A stretch of DNA of 64,000 nt, from assembly GCF_001270745.1 (NCBI RefSeq), contig NZ_LFXL01000027.1, positions 124,001 through 188,000 on the forward strand. Direction: 5' to 3'. The translations under genes and the position numbers were made by a program. The notes beneath the pieces were generated by a model. The model made no database searches. It saw nothing but the letters and a program-made list of their open reading frames with translations, and had not been told where the DNA came from. Shown in pieces: positions 1 to 10,022 of this stretch (positions are counted from its first letter, which is position 1; each line of letters starts with the position of its first letter). This DNA is from Jiangella muralis (lineage in GTDB: Bacteria > Actinomycetota > Actinomycetes > Jiangellales > Jiangellaceae).

Positions 1-779
1 AAGGAGCACGTCGAGGCCGCGATCGGGTTCCTGCAGGGCCACGGCTTCGCCGTGACGATCCTGCCGGACCTCCCCGGCCTGGTGGTGGCCCGCACGGTGG
101 CGACGCTGGCCGCCGCGGCCGCCGACGCCGTCGACTCCGGGGTCGCGACCGCCGATGACGTCGACACCGCGATGCGCCTCGGCACCAACTACCCGCGCGG
201 GCCGTACGAGTGGGGCGCCGCCCTCGGCTGGGACTGGGTCGCCGGCGTGCTGGACGCGCTGGCCGCCGCTGCCGACGACCCGGGCCGGTACCGGGTCTCG
301 GCGCGGCTGCGCGACCGCGCCGAGACCGGCGCGCCGGGCACCGAGGACGAACGGCGCGACGACCTCGCCCGGCGGGCCGCCGCGGCGATGTGGGCCGCCG
401 ACGCCGCGTCGCAGGCGCTGGGGATGACGGTCGAGCAGGTCTCGCCCGGCCACGCGGTGGTGAGCATGCGGGTCCGGCCGGACATGGTCAACGGTCACGG
501 CGTGTGCCACGGTGGCCTGGTGTTCGCGCTGGCCGACAGCGCGTTCGCGGTGGCCTGCAACACGCACAACCGGCGCACGGTCGCGTACGGCGCCGACGTC
601 ACGTTCATCGCGCCGGCACACGAGGGCGACCAGCTGCTCGCCGTCGCCGGAGAACGGCACCGGGGCGGGCGCAACGGCATCTACGACGTCACCGTGTACC
701 GCGACGGCGCGACCATCGCGGAGTTCCGCGGCCGGTCGCGGGAGATCCCCGGCACGCTGGTGCCCCACGAGGAGGACAC

Positions 780-783
<4 letters not shown>
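1..783 (+). CDS. paaI: 3-hydroxyacyl-CoA dehydrogenase C-terminal domain fused to PaaI-type thioesterase (5' end outside window)
   Basis: The reading frame is open from base 1, so the N-terminal NAD-binding part lies upstream of the window. The first ~85 residues seen match the C-terminal domain of 3-hydroxyacyl-CoA dehydrogenases ([13 protein letters not shown] is the usual family signature). A short charged linker follows, and from about base 388 ([13 protein letters not shown]) the protein is a hotdog-fold PaaI thioesterase with the active-site stretch [10 protein letters not shown]. PaaH oxidises 3-hydroxyadipyl-CoA and PaaI hydrolyses dead-end hydroxyphenylacetyl-CoA esters in phenylacetate catabolism. 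There is no stop between the two domains, so they form one polypeptide, or PaaI is also made from an internal start; no good Shine-Dalgarno is seen before base 388. The stop overlaps the thiolase start (ATGA). Confidence 0.85.
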
Positions 784-1979
<1,196 letters not shown>

Positions 1980-1982
1980 CGC

Positions 1983-3359
1983 TCAGGACCAGACGAGGGC
2001 GTTGCCGGGGTCCTCCAGCAGCGCCGCGAGGTCGGCGAGGAACCGCGACCCCTGCTCGCCGTCGACCAGCCGGTGGTCGAACGAGAGCGCGAGTGTGGTG
2101 ACCCAGCGCGGCTTCACCACGCCCTTGTGCACCCACGGCTGCTTGCGCACGGCGCCGAACGCGACGATCGCCGCCTCGCCGGGCGGCAGGATCGGCGTGC
2201 CGGTGTCGACGCCGAACACGCCGACGTTGGTGATGGAGATGGTGCCGCCGAGCATGTCGGCGGGCGGCGTCTTCCCCTCGCGCGCCGTGGCGGCCAGCTG
2301 GTTGATCGCCACCGCCAGCTCGCGCAGCGGCAGGCGGTCGGCGTCCTTGACGTTCGGCACGACCAGCCCGCGCGGGGTGGCCGCGGCGATGCCGAGGTTC
2401 ACGTAGCGCTGCACGACGATCTCGCCGGCCGCCTCGTCCCAGCGGGCGTTGACGTCGGGATTGCGGCGGGCCGCGATGCAGACCGCCTTCGCCAGCACCG
2501 CCAGCGGCGACAGCTTGACGTCGCGGAACTCGCGGGCGCCGCGCAGCCGCTCGACCAGCTTCATGGTGCGGGTGACGTCGACGGTGACGAACTCGGTGAC
2601 GTGCGGGGCGGTGAAGGCCGACGCCGTGACCGCCTTCGCCGTGGCCTTGCGAACCGACCGGATCGCGACGCGCTCCTGCCGCGGCAGGCCGTCCCAGCCG
2701 GCGCCGGTGGGCACGGCGGCGGGTGCCGCGACCGGCGCCCCGGCAGTCGTGGTGGGCGCGGCGGCCGCGGCCTGGACGTCGTCGCGGGTGATGGTGCCGT
2801 TGGGACCGGACGGGGCGACGGCGGCGAGGTCGACGCCGAGGTCCTTGGCCAGCTTCCGCACCGGCGGCTTGGCCAGCACCGACACCCGGGCGACGGGTGC
2901 GGCGACGGGCTCCGGCGCGACCGGCTCCGGCGCGACCGGCTCGGGCGCCACCGGTTCAGTCGCGGTGGCCGCCGGCTCCTTGCGCTGGCGCCGCTTCGCC
3001 GTCGTCGACCGCGGGCCGTACCCGACCAGCACCGCCTGCCGCTCCTCGGCCGGCTCGGCGGGCTCCGGCGCGGCAGGCGCGGGCGCCTCGGCCGGTGCCG
3101 GGGCCGGGGCCGCACCGGCGCCCGTCCGGACCGCGATGATCGGGGTGCCGACGTCGATCGTCTGGCCCTCGTCGACCAGCAGCGTCTCGACCACGCCGGC
3201 GAACGGGCAGGGCAGCTCGACCAGCGACTTGGCGGTCTCGATCTCGACGATGACGTCGTTGACCTTCACCTCGTCGCCCGGCTTGACCTTCCAGGACACG
3301 ATCTCCGCCTCGGTCAGCCCTTCGCCGACGTCGGGGAGGTTGAACTGCGACACACTCAT
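1983..3359 (-). CDS. bkdC: 2-oxoacid dehydrogenase E2 (dihydrolipoyl acyltransferase), branched-chain type
   Basis: A 458-residue lipoyl acyltransferase that carries the acyl group from E1 to CoA. An N-terminal lipoyl domain (residues 1-77) has the lipoylation motif [10 protein letters not shown] with Lys44. An Ala/Pro-rich linker follows, then a peripheral subunit-binding domain (around [18 protein letters not shown]), a second linker and the C-terminal catalytic domain with the motif FDHRLVDG (His429, Asp433). It is the last gene of an E1alpha-E1beta-E2 operon, 11 bp after E1beta. No E3 gene is in the window, so lipoamide dehydrogenase must be supplied elsewhere. A pyruvate-specific complex cannot be excluded, but actinobacterial pyruvate dehydrogenase usually has a single-chain AceE E1. 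Confidence 0.88.
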   Translation of the reverse strand: MSVSQFNLPDVGEGLTEAEIVSWKVKPGDEVKVNDVIVEIETAKSLVELPCPFAGVVETLLVDEGQTIDVGTPIIAVRTGAGAAPAPAPAEAPAPAAPEPAEPAEERQAVLVGYGPRSTTAKRRQRKEPAATATEPVAPEPVAPEPVAPEPVAAPVARVSVLAKPPVRKLAKDLGVDLAAVAPSGPNGTITRDDVQAAAAAPTTTAGAPVAAPAAVPTGAGWDGLPRQERVAIRSVRKATAKAVTASAFTAPHVTEFVTVDVTRTMKLVERLRGAREFRDVKLSPLAVLAKAVCIAARRNPDVNARWDEAAGEIVVQRYVNLGIAAATPRGLVVPNVKDADRLPLRELAVAINQLAATAREGKTPPADMLGGTISITNVGVFGVDTGTPILPPGEAAIVAFGAVRKQPWVHKGVVKPRWVTTLALSFDHRLVDGEQGSRFLADLAALLEDPGNALVWS

Positions 3360-3370
3360 GCAGACCCTCC

Positions 3371-4348
3371 TCAGTAGGCGAACGTGCGGTCGACGGCGTC
3401 GAGCACGCGGTCGAGGTCGGGCAGGTACTCTTCCTCGACCCGCGCCGGCGGGTACGGGGTGTCGTAGCCGGTGACGCGCTGGACCGGCGCCTCCAGCGAG
3501 TAGAAGCACTGCTCGGTGACGCGGGCGGCCACCTCGGCGCCGATGCCGAGCGTGCGCTGCGCCTCGTGCACGACGACGAGCCGGCCGGTGCGTCGCACGG
3601 AGTCGTACACCGCGCGCAGGTCCAGCGGCGACAGCGTGCGCAGGTCGATGACCTCGAGCGACCGGCCGTCGTCGGCGGCGGCTGCCGCGGCGTCGAGGCA
3701 GGTCTTCACCGTGGGGCCGTACGCCACCACCGTGGCGTCGGTGCCGGGCAGCGCCACCCGCGCGGACTCCAGCGGCAGGTCCGGCTCGCCGTCGAGGTCG
3801 ACCTCGCCCTTCGTGTAGTAGCGGCCCTTCGGCTCGAAGAACACCACCGGATCGTCCAGCTCGATGGCCTGCTGGATCATCCAGTACGCGTCGAGCGGGT
3901 TGGAGCAGGTGACCACCTTGAGGCCCGGGGTGTGCGCGAAGTACGCCTCCGGGCTCTCGCTGTGGTGTTCGACGGCGCCGATGGCGCCGCCGAACGGGAT
4001 GCGGATGACGATCGGCATCCGCAACCGGCCGCCGGAGCGGAAGTGCATCTTCGCGACCTGGTTGACGATCTGGTCGTAGCCGGGGAACACGAAGCCGTCG
4101 AACTGGATCTCGCACACCGGCCGGTAGCCGCGCAGCGCCAGCCCGACCGCGGTGCCGATGATGCCGGACTCGGCCAGCGGGGTGTCGATGACGCGGTCCT
4201 CGCCGAAGTCCTTCTGCAGGCCGTCGGTGACCCGGAAGACGCCGCCGAGCTTGCCGACGTCCTCGCCCATGACGAGGACCTTGGCGTCGTTCTCCATGGA
4301 TCGCCGCAGGCCGGCGTTGACCGCCTTGATGATGTTGAGGCTCGTCAT
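3371..4348 (-). CDS. bkdB: 2-oxoacid dehydrogenase E1 beta subunit
   Basis: A 325-residue transketolase-like beta subunit that pairs with E1alpha to form the thiamine-diphosphate-dependent decarboxylase of the branched-chain 2-oxoacid dehydrogenase complex. Family marks include GEDVGKLGGVFRVTDGL near the N-terminus, DTPLAESGIIGTAVGLALRG, the segment GGAIGAVEHHSESPEAYFAH and the C-terminal transketolase domain (from about residue 200: VVAYGPTVKTCLDAA). The start codon overlaps the stop of E1alpha (ATGA), implying translational coupling and equal stoichiometry. Confidence 0.9.
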   Translation of the reverse strand: MTSLNIIKAVNAGLRRSMENDAKVLVMGEDVGKLGGVFRVTDGLQKDFGEDRVIDTPLAESGIIGTAVGLALRGYRPVCEIQFDGFVFPGYDQIVNQVAKMHFRSGGRLRMPIVIRIPFGGAIGAVEHHSESPEAYFAHTPGLKVVTCSNPLDAYWMIQQAIELDDPVVFFEPKGRYYTKGEVDLDGEPDLPLESARVALPGTDATVVAYGPTVKTCLDAAAAAADDGRSLEVIDLRTLSPLDLRAVYDSVRRTGRLVVVHEAQRTLGIGAEVAARVTEQCFYSLEAPVQRVTGYDTPYPPARVEEEYLPDLDRVLDAVDRTFAY

Positions 4349-5484
4349 CGGGCCACCTCCTCGGCGAAGCTGTCGAGGTAGGCCGACATCTCCTCGCGCT
4401 GGGCGACGAGACCGGGGGTCGGCTCGACGTAGACGTGGTCGAAGATCGACGTCGGCGTGGGGTCGGGCAGCGCGCGGCAGGCCGCCCGCAGGTGCACGGC
4501 CAGCTCCTCGGCCTCTTCCTCGACGGCGTCGAAGAACGCTTGGTCGGCGAGGTCGCCGCGGACCATGTACGCCTTCACCCGCTCGATCGGGTCCTTGAGC
4601 TTCCAGTGCTCCAGCTCGGCGTTGAGGCGGTACCGGGTGGGGTCGTCGGTGGTGGTGTGGGCGCCCATGCGGTAGGTGAACGCCTCGACCAGCGTGGGGC
4701 CCTCGCCGTCGCGGGCCCGCTGCAGCGCCTCGCGGGTGACGGCCAGGCAGGCGAGGACGTCGTTGCCGTCGACGCGGACGCCCGGGAAGCCGAACCCGGC
4801 GGCGCGGCGGTACAGCGGCACCCGGGTCTGCCGCTCCAGCGGCTCGGAGATGGCCCACTGGTTGTTCTGGCAGAAGAACACCACCGGGGCGTTGACGACG
4901 CTGGCCCAGATGAACGCCTCGTTGACGTCGCCCTGGCTGGTGGCGCCGTCGCCGAAGTAGGCGACGACGGCGGCGTCACGGTCGGGGTCGCCGGTGCCGA
5001 TGGCGCCGTCGCGCTGGATGCCCATGGCGTAGCCGGTGGCGTGCAGCGTCTGCGCGCCGATGACGATGGTGTACAGGTGGAAGTTCGACCCGACGGTGTC
5101 CCAGCCGCCTTGGTCGACGCCGCGGAACAGCGCCAGCAGGTGCAGCGGGTCGACGCCGCGGCACAGCGCGACCGCGTGCTCGCGGTACGTCGGGAAGACG
5201 TGGTCCTGCGGGCGCATTGCCCGGGCCGACCCGACCTGCGCGGCCTCCTGGCCCAGCAGGCTGGCCCACAGGCCCAGCTCACCCTGCCGCTGCAGCGCGA
5301 CGGCCTCGCCGTCGACGCGGCGGCCCAGCACGAGATCGCGGTACATGGACCGGACGTCGTCGCCGGTGATGTCGGCGACGAGGGCGTCGTAGCGCTCGTT
5401 CGGAACGCGCTGACCCTCGGGGGTGAGCAGCTGGACGAGCTCGGGTTCGGGCGAGGTCGCCCCGGCCGCCGTCTCGACAGTCAT
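4345..5484 (-). CDS. bkdA: 2-oxoacid dehydrogenase E1 alpha subunit
   Basis: A 379-residue E1alpha subunit and first gene of the operon. The thiamine-diphosphate motif begins at GDGATSQGDVNEAF (GDG at residues 178-180) and ends at CQNNQW (NN 207-208), about the spacing expected for ThDP/Mg binding. The upstream stretch GSNFHLYTIVIGAQTLHATG and the loop YRMGAHTTTDDPTRYR are typical of branched-chain and related 2-oxoacid decarboxylases. With E1beta it decarboxylates 2-oxo acids (probably those from Val, Leu and Ile) and reductively acylates lipoyl-E2. In actinomycetes this complex also makes branched starter units for fatty acids. The substrate is inferred from gene order, not proven by sequence. 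Confidence 0.9.
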   Translation of the reverse strand: MTVETAAGATSPEPELVQLLTPEGQRVPNERYDALVADITGDDVRSMYRDLVLGRRVDGEAVALQRQGELGLWASLLGQEAAQVGSARAMRPQDHVFPTYREHAVALCRGVDPLHLLALFRGVDQGGWDTVGSNFHLYTIVIGAQTLHATGYAMGIQRDGAIGTGDPDRDAAVVAYFGDGATSQGDVNEAFIWASVVNAPVVFFCQNNQWAISEPLERQTRVPLYRRAAGFGFPGVRVDGNDVLACLAVTREALQRARDGEGPTLVEAFTYRMGAHTTTDDPTRYRLNAELEHWKLKDPIERVKAYMVRGDLADQAFFDAVEEEAEELAVHLRAACRALPDPTPTSIFDHVYVEPTPGLVAQREEMSAYLDSFAEEVAR

Positions 5485-5598
5485 GTGTCTCCTTCACGTC
5501 GTCGGCCCCGCAGGATTGCCGCGGGAGCCTGCTCCTCGTGACCACCGGCGGCGTGGGTGGGGACTACGGGTGGGTCCTCCCTCGCCGCGGTGCATGAC

Positions 5599-5614
5599 CG
5601 TGACCGGAGTCACG
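5599..5614. promoter_or_regulatory. perfect inverted repeat upstream of the bkd operon; 5485-5845 otherwise gene-free
   Basis: CGTGAC-CGGA-GTCACG is a perfect 6-bp inverted repeat with a 4-nt centre, about 115 bp before the bkdA start. It is the only obvious operator-like symmetry in the 361-bp gap between bkdA and the end of the adhesin gene; apart from this and the terminator at 5779-5817 nothing else convincing is seen there. It could bind an Lrp/GntR-type regulator of branched-chain catabolism. This is inference from symmetry and position only. Confidence 0.35.
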
Positions 5615-5778
5615 ATCTCCTACCGCCACGGTACCCAGATCCGGGGTCGGACGGGTGCATCGAGGCGGCAGGTGGGGCTCATCCTGCAGCACCTGATGTC
5701 AGCCTGCCCGCTCGGGATCGCCCACAGGCTCGTCGTTCCGGACAAACTTCCTCACGGTGACCCTGCGCTGAACGCACA

Positions 5779-5817
5779 AGTCGTCTGTCGTCCGAGTAAT
5801 ACGGACGGCAGACGACT
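5779..5817 (-). terminator. strong hairpin terminator of the adhesin gene
   Basis: A 16-bp stem (5779-5794 with 5802-5817, one G-T position) closes a 7-nt loop and starts 29 bases beyond the stop codon of the thioester adhesin. The stem is stable and lies immediately downstream of the minus-strand gene, so it reads as its intrinsic terminator, without a long U tract as is common in high-GC genomes. Confidence 0.75.
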
Positions 5818-5845
5818 CGTGGCGGTGCTCAGGTGGTGACCGTCT

Positions 5846-7102
5846 CTACTCGGCGGCCCCGGCGAAGCGGCGACGCAGCAGGAACGCGGCGCCGGCGACG
5901 AGGCTCAGGCCGACCGCGAGCAGCAGCGTCGGCGAGGAGCCGGTGTCCGGCAGGTCCTCGTCCGGCGTCTCGCTCGGGGTCGGGGTCTGGCTCGGCGTCT
6001 CCGAGGGGGTCTCGGACGGCGTCTCGCTCGGCGTCTCCGACGGGGTCTCGGACGGCGTCTCGCTCGGCGTCTCCGACGGGGTCTCGGACGGCGTGGGCGT
6101 CGGCGTCGGCGTCTCCGTCGCGACGGTCCAGTCGACCGTGCCCTCGACGTCCAGCTGGGTCTTCTCCGACTGCGCCAGGATCAGCGACTGGGTGCGGATC
6201 TCGTCGGTGTTGCTGACGAACAGCCGGCCGATGTTGAGGTGCGCGTCGGCGTGCAGCCGGACGGTGCCGTCGCCGGCCTCCGCGTCGGCCGGCACGTCGA
6301 CGCCGAAGGTGGCGCCGTCGGCCAACTGGTCGCCCAGCGGCGCGCCGTCGGCGTCGACCAGCTCGACGCCCTCGGGCAGCTCGGCCGTGACGTCGACGGT
6401 CTCGGCGTTGGTGCTGACGGTGAACGGGCCGAGGACGTTGCCGGCCTCGCCCGAGATCGACGACGGGTCCAGCGACAGCGCCGGCGCCGGCTGCTCGCCG
6501 ATGCCGGTGTTGTCCTCGCCGGTCAGGTACTCGAACAGGGCCCGCACGTCGGCGTCGACGTCGTCACCCTCGTTGGTGAAGTCGTCGAGGCTCGGCTGCA
6601 CGGCGTCGCTGAGCGACCAGACGGCGGCCTGCGTGGCGGTGATCGCCTCGCGCTCGGAGAGCCCGTCATTGAACGCCACGACGCCGTCCAATGCGGTCTC
6701 GATGTCGGCCGCCGGCAGCACCGGGTAGGAATTCTGCAGCACCCAGAGGATGCGGTCGGCGTTGTCGGTGAACGGGGCGTCCGGGACCGGGTAGGAGTCC
6801 CAGGGCACCTCGACCATGTTCAGTTCGGGATCCTGGTTGATCGGGACGTTGACCTCGACACAGTAGGTCTTCAGCTGCGCGCCGTCGTCGGCCAGCAGGC
6901 CGAGCAGGATGGCCCGGACCGAGCCGCCGCCGTAGTTGACGCGATAGCCCTCGACGTTGCCGTCCGGGTGGATGATCGCGCGAGCCTCGGCGTCGGCCGT
7001 CTCGAAGTCGGCAGCCGTTGCGGATGCGGGAAGCAGGACGGCCGCGCCGAGCGCGGCCGCGACGCCGGCGCCTGCAACGCGCCGACGGGAATGGGTGGAC
7101 AA
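5846..7102 (-). CDS. LPXTG-anchored thioester-domain surface protein (TQXA domain adhesin)
   Basis: The start is TTG at 7102, preceded by a good Shine-Dalgarno (GAAGGAGA); the product has 418 residues. An Arg-rich signal peptide with hydrophobic core ends near ASATAA (about residue 31). Residues ~35-200 form a thioester/TQXA domain: Cys81 in TYCVE and Gln158 in TQAAVWSLSD are the pair expected to form the internal thioester that covalently traps host or surface amines. Residues ~205-330 look like a beta-sandwich stalk, followed by a Pro/Thr linker with eight SETP tandem repeats, and a sortase signal LPDTG (384-388), a hydrophobic helix and an Arg tail. No sortase gene is in the window. It is monocistronic with its own terminator. 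Confidence 0.88.
   Translation of the reverse strand: MSTHSRRRVAGAGVAAALGAAVLLPASATAADFETADAEARAIIHPDGNVEGYRVNYGGGSVRAILLGLLADDGAQLKTYCVEVNVPINQDPELNMVEVPWDSYPVPDAPFTDNADRILWVLQNSYPVLPAADIETALDGVVAFNDGLSEREAITATQAAVWSLSDAVQPSLDDFTNEGDDVDADVRALFEYLTGEDNTGIGEQPAPALSLDPSSISGEAGNVLGPFTVSTNAETVDVTAELPEGVELVDADGAPLGDQLADGATFGVDVPADAEAGDGTVRLHADAHLNIGRLFVSNTDEIRTQSLILAQSEKTQLDVEGTVDWTVATETPTPTPTPSETPSETPSETPSETPSETPSETPSETPSETPSQTPTPSETPDEDLPDTGSSPTLLLAVGLSLVAGAAFLLRRRFAGAAE
5993..6088 (-). repeat. in-frame SETP tandem repeats (stalk of the adhesin)
   Basis: Eight consecutive Ser-Glu-Thr-Pro units (residues 339-370 of the adhesin), 12 nt each and nearly identical at DNA level, so repeat number could change by slippage and alter stalk length. 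Shorter Thr-Pro units flank them on both sides. Confidence 0.9.
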
Positions 7103-7258
7103 GAGTTCTCCTTCGTGAATGTTCGCACTCCCCCGAGAACCGCCGCAGGCTATCGGATAACGGAATGAACCGAAAGAACACCCCGCAACTTGGACATGTC
7201 CGGCGTTGCGCCGCGGGGCACTGTCGGTGCCGCGCGGAGTCGCATAGGGTCTTGACTC

Positions 7259-8056
7259 GTGCCTGACTTCGACGAAGCGTCGGCTACGCGCCGGGTGGCG
7301 CCAGGGCGCCACGGCGTCGACATCGACGGGACCTGGTCGGTGGGCGACGTGCCGAACGGCGGCTACCTGCTGGCCCTGGTCCTGCGGGCGGTGCTGGCCG
7401 AGTCGGCGCACCCGCACCCGGTGAGCACCAACGCGCATTTCGTGGCCCCACCCACGGGCGGCCCGGCGGAGGTGCACGTCGACGTCGTGCGCACCGGGCG
7501 GACCATCGAGACGCTGCGGGCAACGCTGGTCCAGGACGACGAGGCGCGGGTCGAGGCCACGGTCACCACCAGCGCGCTGTCGCGCTCGTCGCCGGTCGAG
7601 TGGGTCGGCCCGCCGCCGGAGCCGGTGGCGCCGGTCGACGAGTGCATCCCGGCGGTCGTCGACCTCCCCGACGGCACCCACGTCGGCCTGCTCGAACACG
7701 TCGACCTGCGGCTGGACCCACAGACCCTGGGCTGGTTCTCCGGCCGCCCGGCGGGCCAACTGTCCATGCGCGGGCACGTCCGGCTGGCCGACGGCACCCA
7801 GCCCGACCCGGTGGTGCTGGCGCTCACGGTCGACTCCCTGCCGCCGACGGTGTTCGGTCTGGGCCGACTCGGCTGGGCGCCCACCGTCCAGCTGAGCCTC
7901 CTGACCCGCAGCCTTCCGGCGCCGGGCTGGCTGACGGTGCACCTGCGCGGCCGGCTGGTCCGCGACGGCTGGTTCGACGAGGAGGCCGAGGTGTACGACG
8001 CCGACGGCGCCCTGGTCGCCCAGTCCCGGCAGCTGGCCCGCATCCGGGTGACCTGA
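7259..8056 (+). CDS. thioesterase family protein (double-hotdog, TesB-like)
   Basis: A 265-residue soluble protein starting at GTG. The N-terminal half (WSVGDVPNGGYLLALVLRAVL, then HPHPVSTNAHFVAPP) is characteristic of TesB-like acyl-CoA thioesterases of the 4HBT_3 type, and the C-terminal half forms the second hotdog (MRGHVRLADG, LVAQSRQLARIR). It probably hydrolyses an acyl-CoA; the chain length is not deducible. It reads away from the adhesin gene and lies 8 bp before the sensor kinase gene, so the three genes to 9803 may be one transcript. Confidence 0.8.
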   Translation: MPDFDEASATRRVAPGRHGVDIDGTWSVGDVPNGGYLLALVLRAVLAESAHPHPVSTNAHFVAPPTGGPAEVHVDVVRTGRTIETLRATLVQDDEARVEATVTTSALSRSSPVEWVGPPPEPVAPVDECIPAVVDLPDGTHVGLLEHVDLRLDPQTLGWFSGRPAGQLSMRGHVRLADGTQPDPVVLALTVDSLPPTVFGLGRLGWAPTVQLSLLTRSLPAPGWLTVHLRGRLVRDGWFDEEAEVYDADGALVAQSRQLARIRVT

Positions 8057-8064
8057 GCCCGTCC

Positions 8065-9201
8065 ATGACCGCGCCCGACGCCCGGCTGCGCCGCGCCCGG
8101 TGGGTGGTGCTGCTGTTCGCGCTGGTCGCGGCGGTGGCGACGGCGCTCACCGGCGGCCTGATCGGGGTGCTGGGCGAGGACGACGCCCGGGTGGCCGCGC
8201 TCGGCGCGCTCGGCGTCGCACTGTTCTGCACGACGCAGGCCGGCGCGGTGTACGCCGTGCTCACGCCGTGGGCGACGGAGTCGGCCCGGCACCGGTGGCT
8301 GGTCGCGTTCCTGGTCGCGGCGGCGGTGTCGGTGCCGCTGGCCGGACCGCTCGACGCGGACGACTGGCAGACGTGGGCGTGGCTGGGCGGTCCGCTGGCC
8401 GGGTCGGCGCCGCTGCTGCTCGGCCGGGTCGCCGGCATGGCGCTGGCCACCGGCGTCGTCGGCGTCTCCGCCCTGGTGGGCTGGTGGACCGGCGGATCGG
8501 TGCCGACGTACGTCCTGCTCACACTGATCAACGCGGTCATGGTGGCGGCGCTGTGCGGGGTGCCGATGTGGCTGTGGGACCTGCTGGTCGAGGCCCGCGA
8601 GGGCCGGTTGGCGCAAGCCCGGCTGGCCGCGACCGAGGAGCGGCTGCGGTTTGCCCGCGACGTGCACGACCTGCTCGGGCACACGCTGTCGGTGATCGCG
8701 TTGAAGACGGAGCTTGCGGCCCGGCTGGCGACCGCCGACGGCGAGCGTGCCGGGCGCGAGGCGGAGGAAGCGCGGTCGCTGGCGGCGTCGGCGCTCACCG
8801 AGCTGCGTCAGGTGGTGCACGGCTACCGGGCGGTCGACCTCGACGGTCAACTGGACGCGATCCGCCGGGTGCTGGAATCCTCAGGCGTCCGCTGCACCGT
8901 CACCGGCCCGTCGGTGCCGCCGCCCGAGCCGGTCGCCGCGCTGCTGATCCCCGTCCTGCGGGAGGCGAGCACCAACGTCCTGCGACACAGCCGGGCCCGA
9001 TGGTGCACGATCGACATCGGCCAGGAGGACGCGGAGGTGCGCATGACGGTCGTCAACGACGGCGCGACGGGCGACGGGCCCGACGCGCACAGCTCCGGCC
9101 TGCGCGGACTGGCCGACCGGCTGGCCGAGGCAGGCGGCACGCTGCGTTCCGGCCGGTCCGGCGACGGCACGTTCACGCTCGCGGTGGTGGTGCCGACGTG
9201 A
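8065..9201 (+). CDS. sensor histidine kinase, DesK/NarX (HisKA_3) family
   Basis: A 378-residue membrane kinase. Residues 1-175 contain about five or six hydrophobic helices with almost no extracellular domain, so the membrane part itself may sense. A short helical linker leads to the dimerisation and phosphoacceptor helix with RDVHDLLGHTLS (His201), typical of HisKA_3 kinases such as DesK, and then a HATPase domain (REASTNVLRHSRA N-box; SSGLRGLADRL; GDGTFTLAV). It transfers phosphate to the response regulator encoded next (GTGA overlap). DesK relatives sense membrane thickness; the signal here is unknown. Confidence 0.88.
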   Translation: MTAPDARLRRARWVVLLFALVAAVATALTGGLIGVLGEDDARVAALGALGVALFCTTQAGAVYAVLTPWATESARHRWLVAFLVAAAVSVPLAGPLDADDWQTWAWLGGPLAGSAPLLLGRVAGMALATGVVGVSALVGWWTGGSVPTYVLLTLINAVMVAALCGVPMWLWDLLVEAREGRLAQARLAATEERLRFARDVHDLLGHTLSVIALKTELAARLATADGERAGREAEEARSLAASALTELRQVVHGYRAVDLDGQLDAIRRVLESSGVRCTVTGPSVPPPEPVAALLIPVLREASTNVLRHSRARWCTIDIGQEDAEVRMTVVNDGATGDGPDAHSSGLRGLADRLAEAGGTLRSGRSGDGTFTLAVVVPT

Positions 9202-9803
9202 TCCGGGTGCTGCTGGCCGACGACGAGGAGCTGATCCGCACCGCCGTCGCCGCCCTGCTCGGCCTCGAACCGGACCTCGAGGTGGTGGCGCAGGCTCCGG
9301 ACGGCCGGGCCGCCGTCGACGCCGCGCTGGCGCACCGTCCCGACGTGGTCGTCGCCGACCTGGAGATGCCACGCCTGTCCGGCATGGAGGTGGCGGCCGA
9401 GCTGGCCACCGCGCTGCCGTCGTGCGCCGTCGTCATCCTCACCGGCCACGGCCGTCCACCGCACCTGCAACGGGCGCTGACGGCGGGCGCGAAGGGCTTC
9501 CTCCCGAAGGGGTCGCCGGGTGGCACGCTGGCCGACGTCATCCGCCGCGTCCACGGTGGCGAACGCTACGTCGACCCCGGGCTGGCCGCCGACGCGCTGA
9601 CCGCGCCGGTCAACCCGCTGACGCCGCGTGAGCTGGAGGTGCTCAGGCTGGCCGGCTACGACACCCCGGTCGCCGTCATCGCCCGGCGCACCCACCTCTC
9701 GCCCGGCACGGTCCGCAACTACGTGGCCGCCGCGGTCGCCAAGCTGGGCGCGTCGAGCCGGGCCGAGGCCGTGCGCATCGCCGACGAGAACGGCTGGCTC
9801 TGA
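9198..9803 (+). CDS. response regulator, NarL/DesR family
   Basis: A 201-residue two-domain regulator. The receiver domain (residues 1-120) has the acidic pair DDE at the N-terminus, the phosphoacceptor Asp54 in VVVADLEMPRLSG, the Thr in LTGHG and Lys in FLPKGS. The C-terminal LuxR-type helix-turn-helix (NPLTPRELEVLRLAG through HLSPGTVRNYVAAAVAKLGA) binds DNA. The GTG start overlaps the kinase stop, so the two are translationally coupled. Target genes are not evident; the divergent or neighbouring transporter genes are possible. Confidence 0.9.
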   Translation: MIRVLLADDEELIRTAVAALLGLEPDLEVVAQAPDGRAAVDAALAHRPDVVVADLEMPRLSGMEVAAELATALPSCAVVILTGHGRPPHLQRALTAGAKGFLPKGSPGGTLADVIRRVHGGERYVDPGLAADALTAPVNPLTPRELEVLRLAGYDTPVAVIARRTHLSPGTVRNYVAAAVAKLGASSRAEAVRIADENGWL

Positions 9804-10022
9804 CCGAGGGCGGCCACCCACCCGTCAGCCATGCGATGCCGGCCGGTCGGGAGGCGGACGCGGGCATGGTCATGCCGACGCGGATGTTGACGCTGCCGCC
9901 AACCGTTGGCGCTGGTGTCACCATCCCTGTGCAGGCACCGCCGACCATCGAGATACGGACGCGGCCACGTCTGACCGGCCGCCGATGGGCGAGCGATCCG
10001 TGCTGCACCTCACCTCAGCCCC

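Noticed and set aside
5423-5839. Plus-strand frame covering the bkdA upstream gap
   Set aside because: It begins inside bkdA antisense, lacks a ribosome site and has no conserved features; the gap is better read as promoter and terminator sequence.
9804-10022. Possible small gene or terminator between the response regulator and mntH
   Set aside because: No frame with a ribosome site and no strong hairpin was found in this 219-bp gap.
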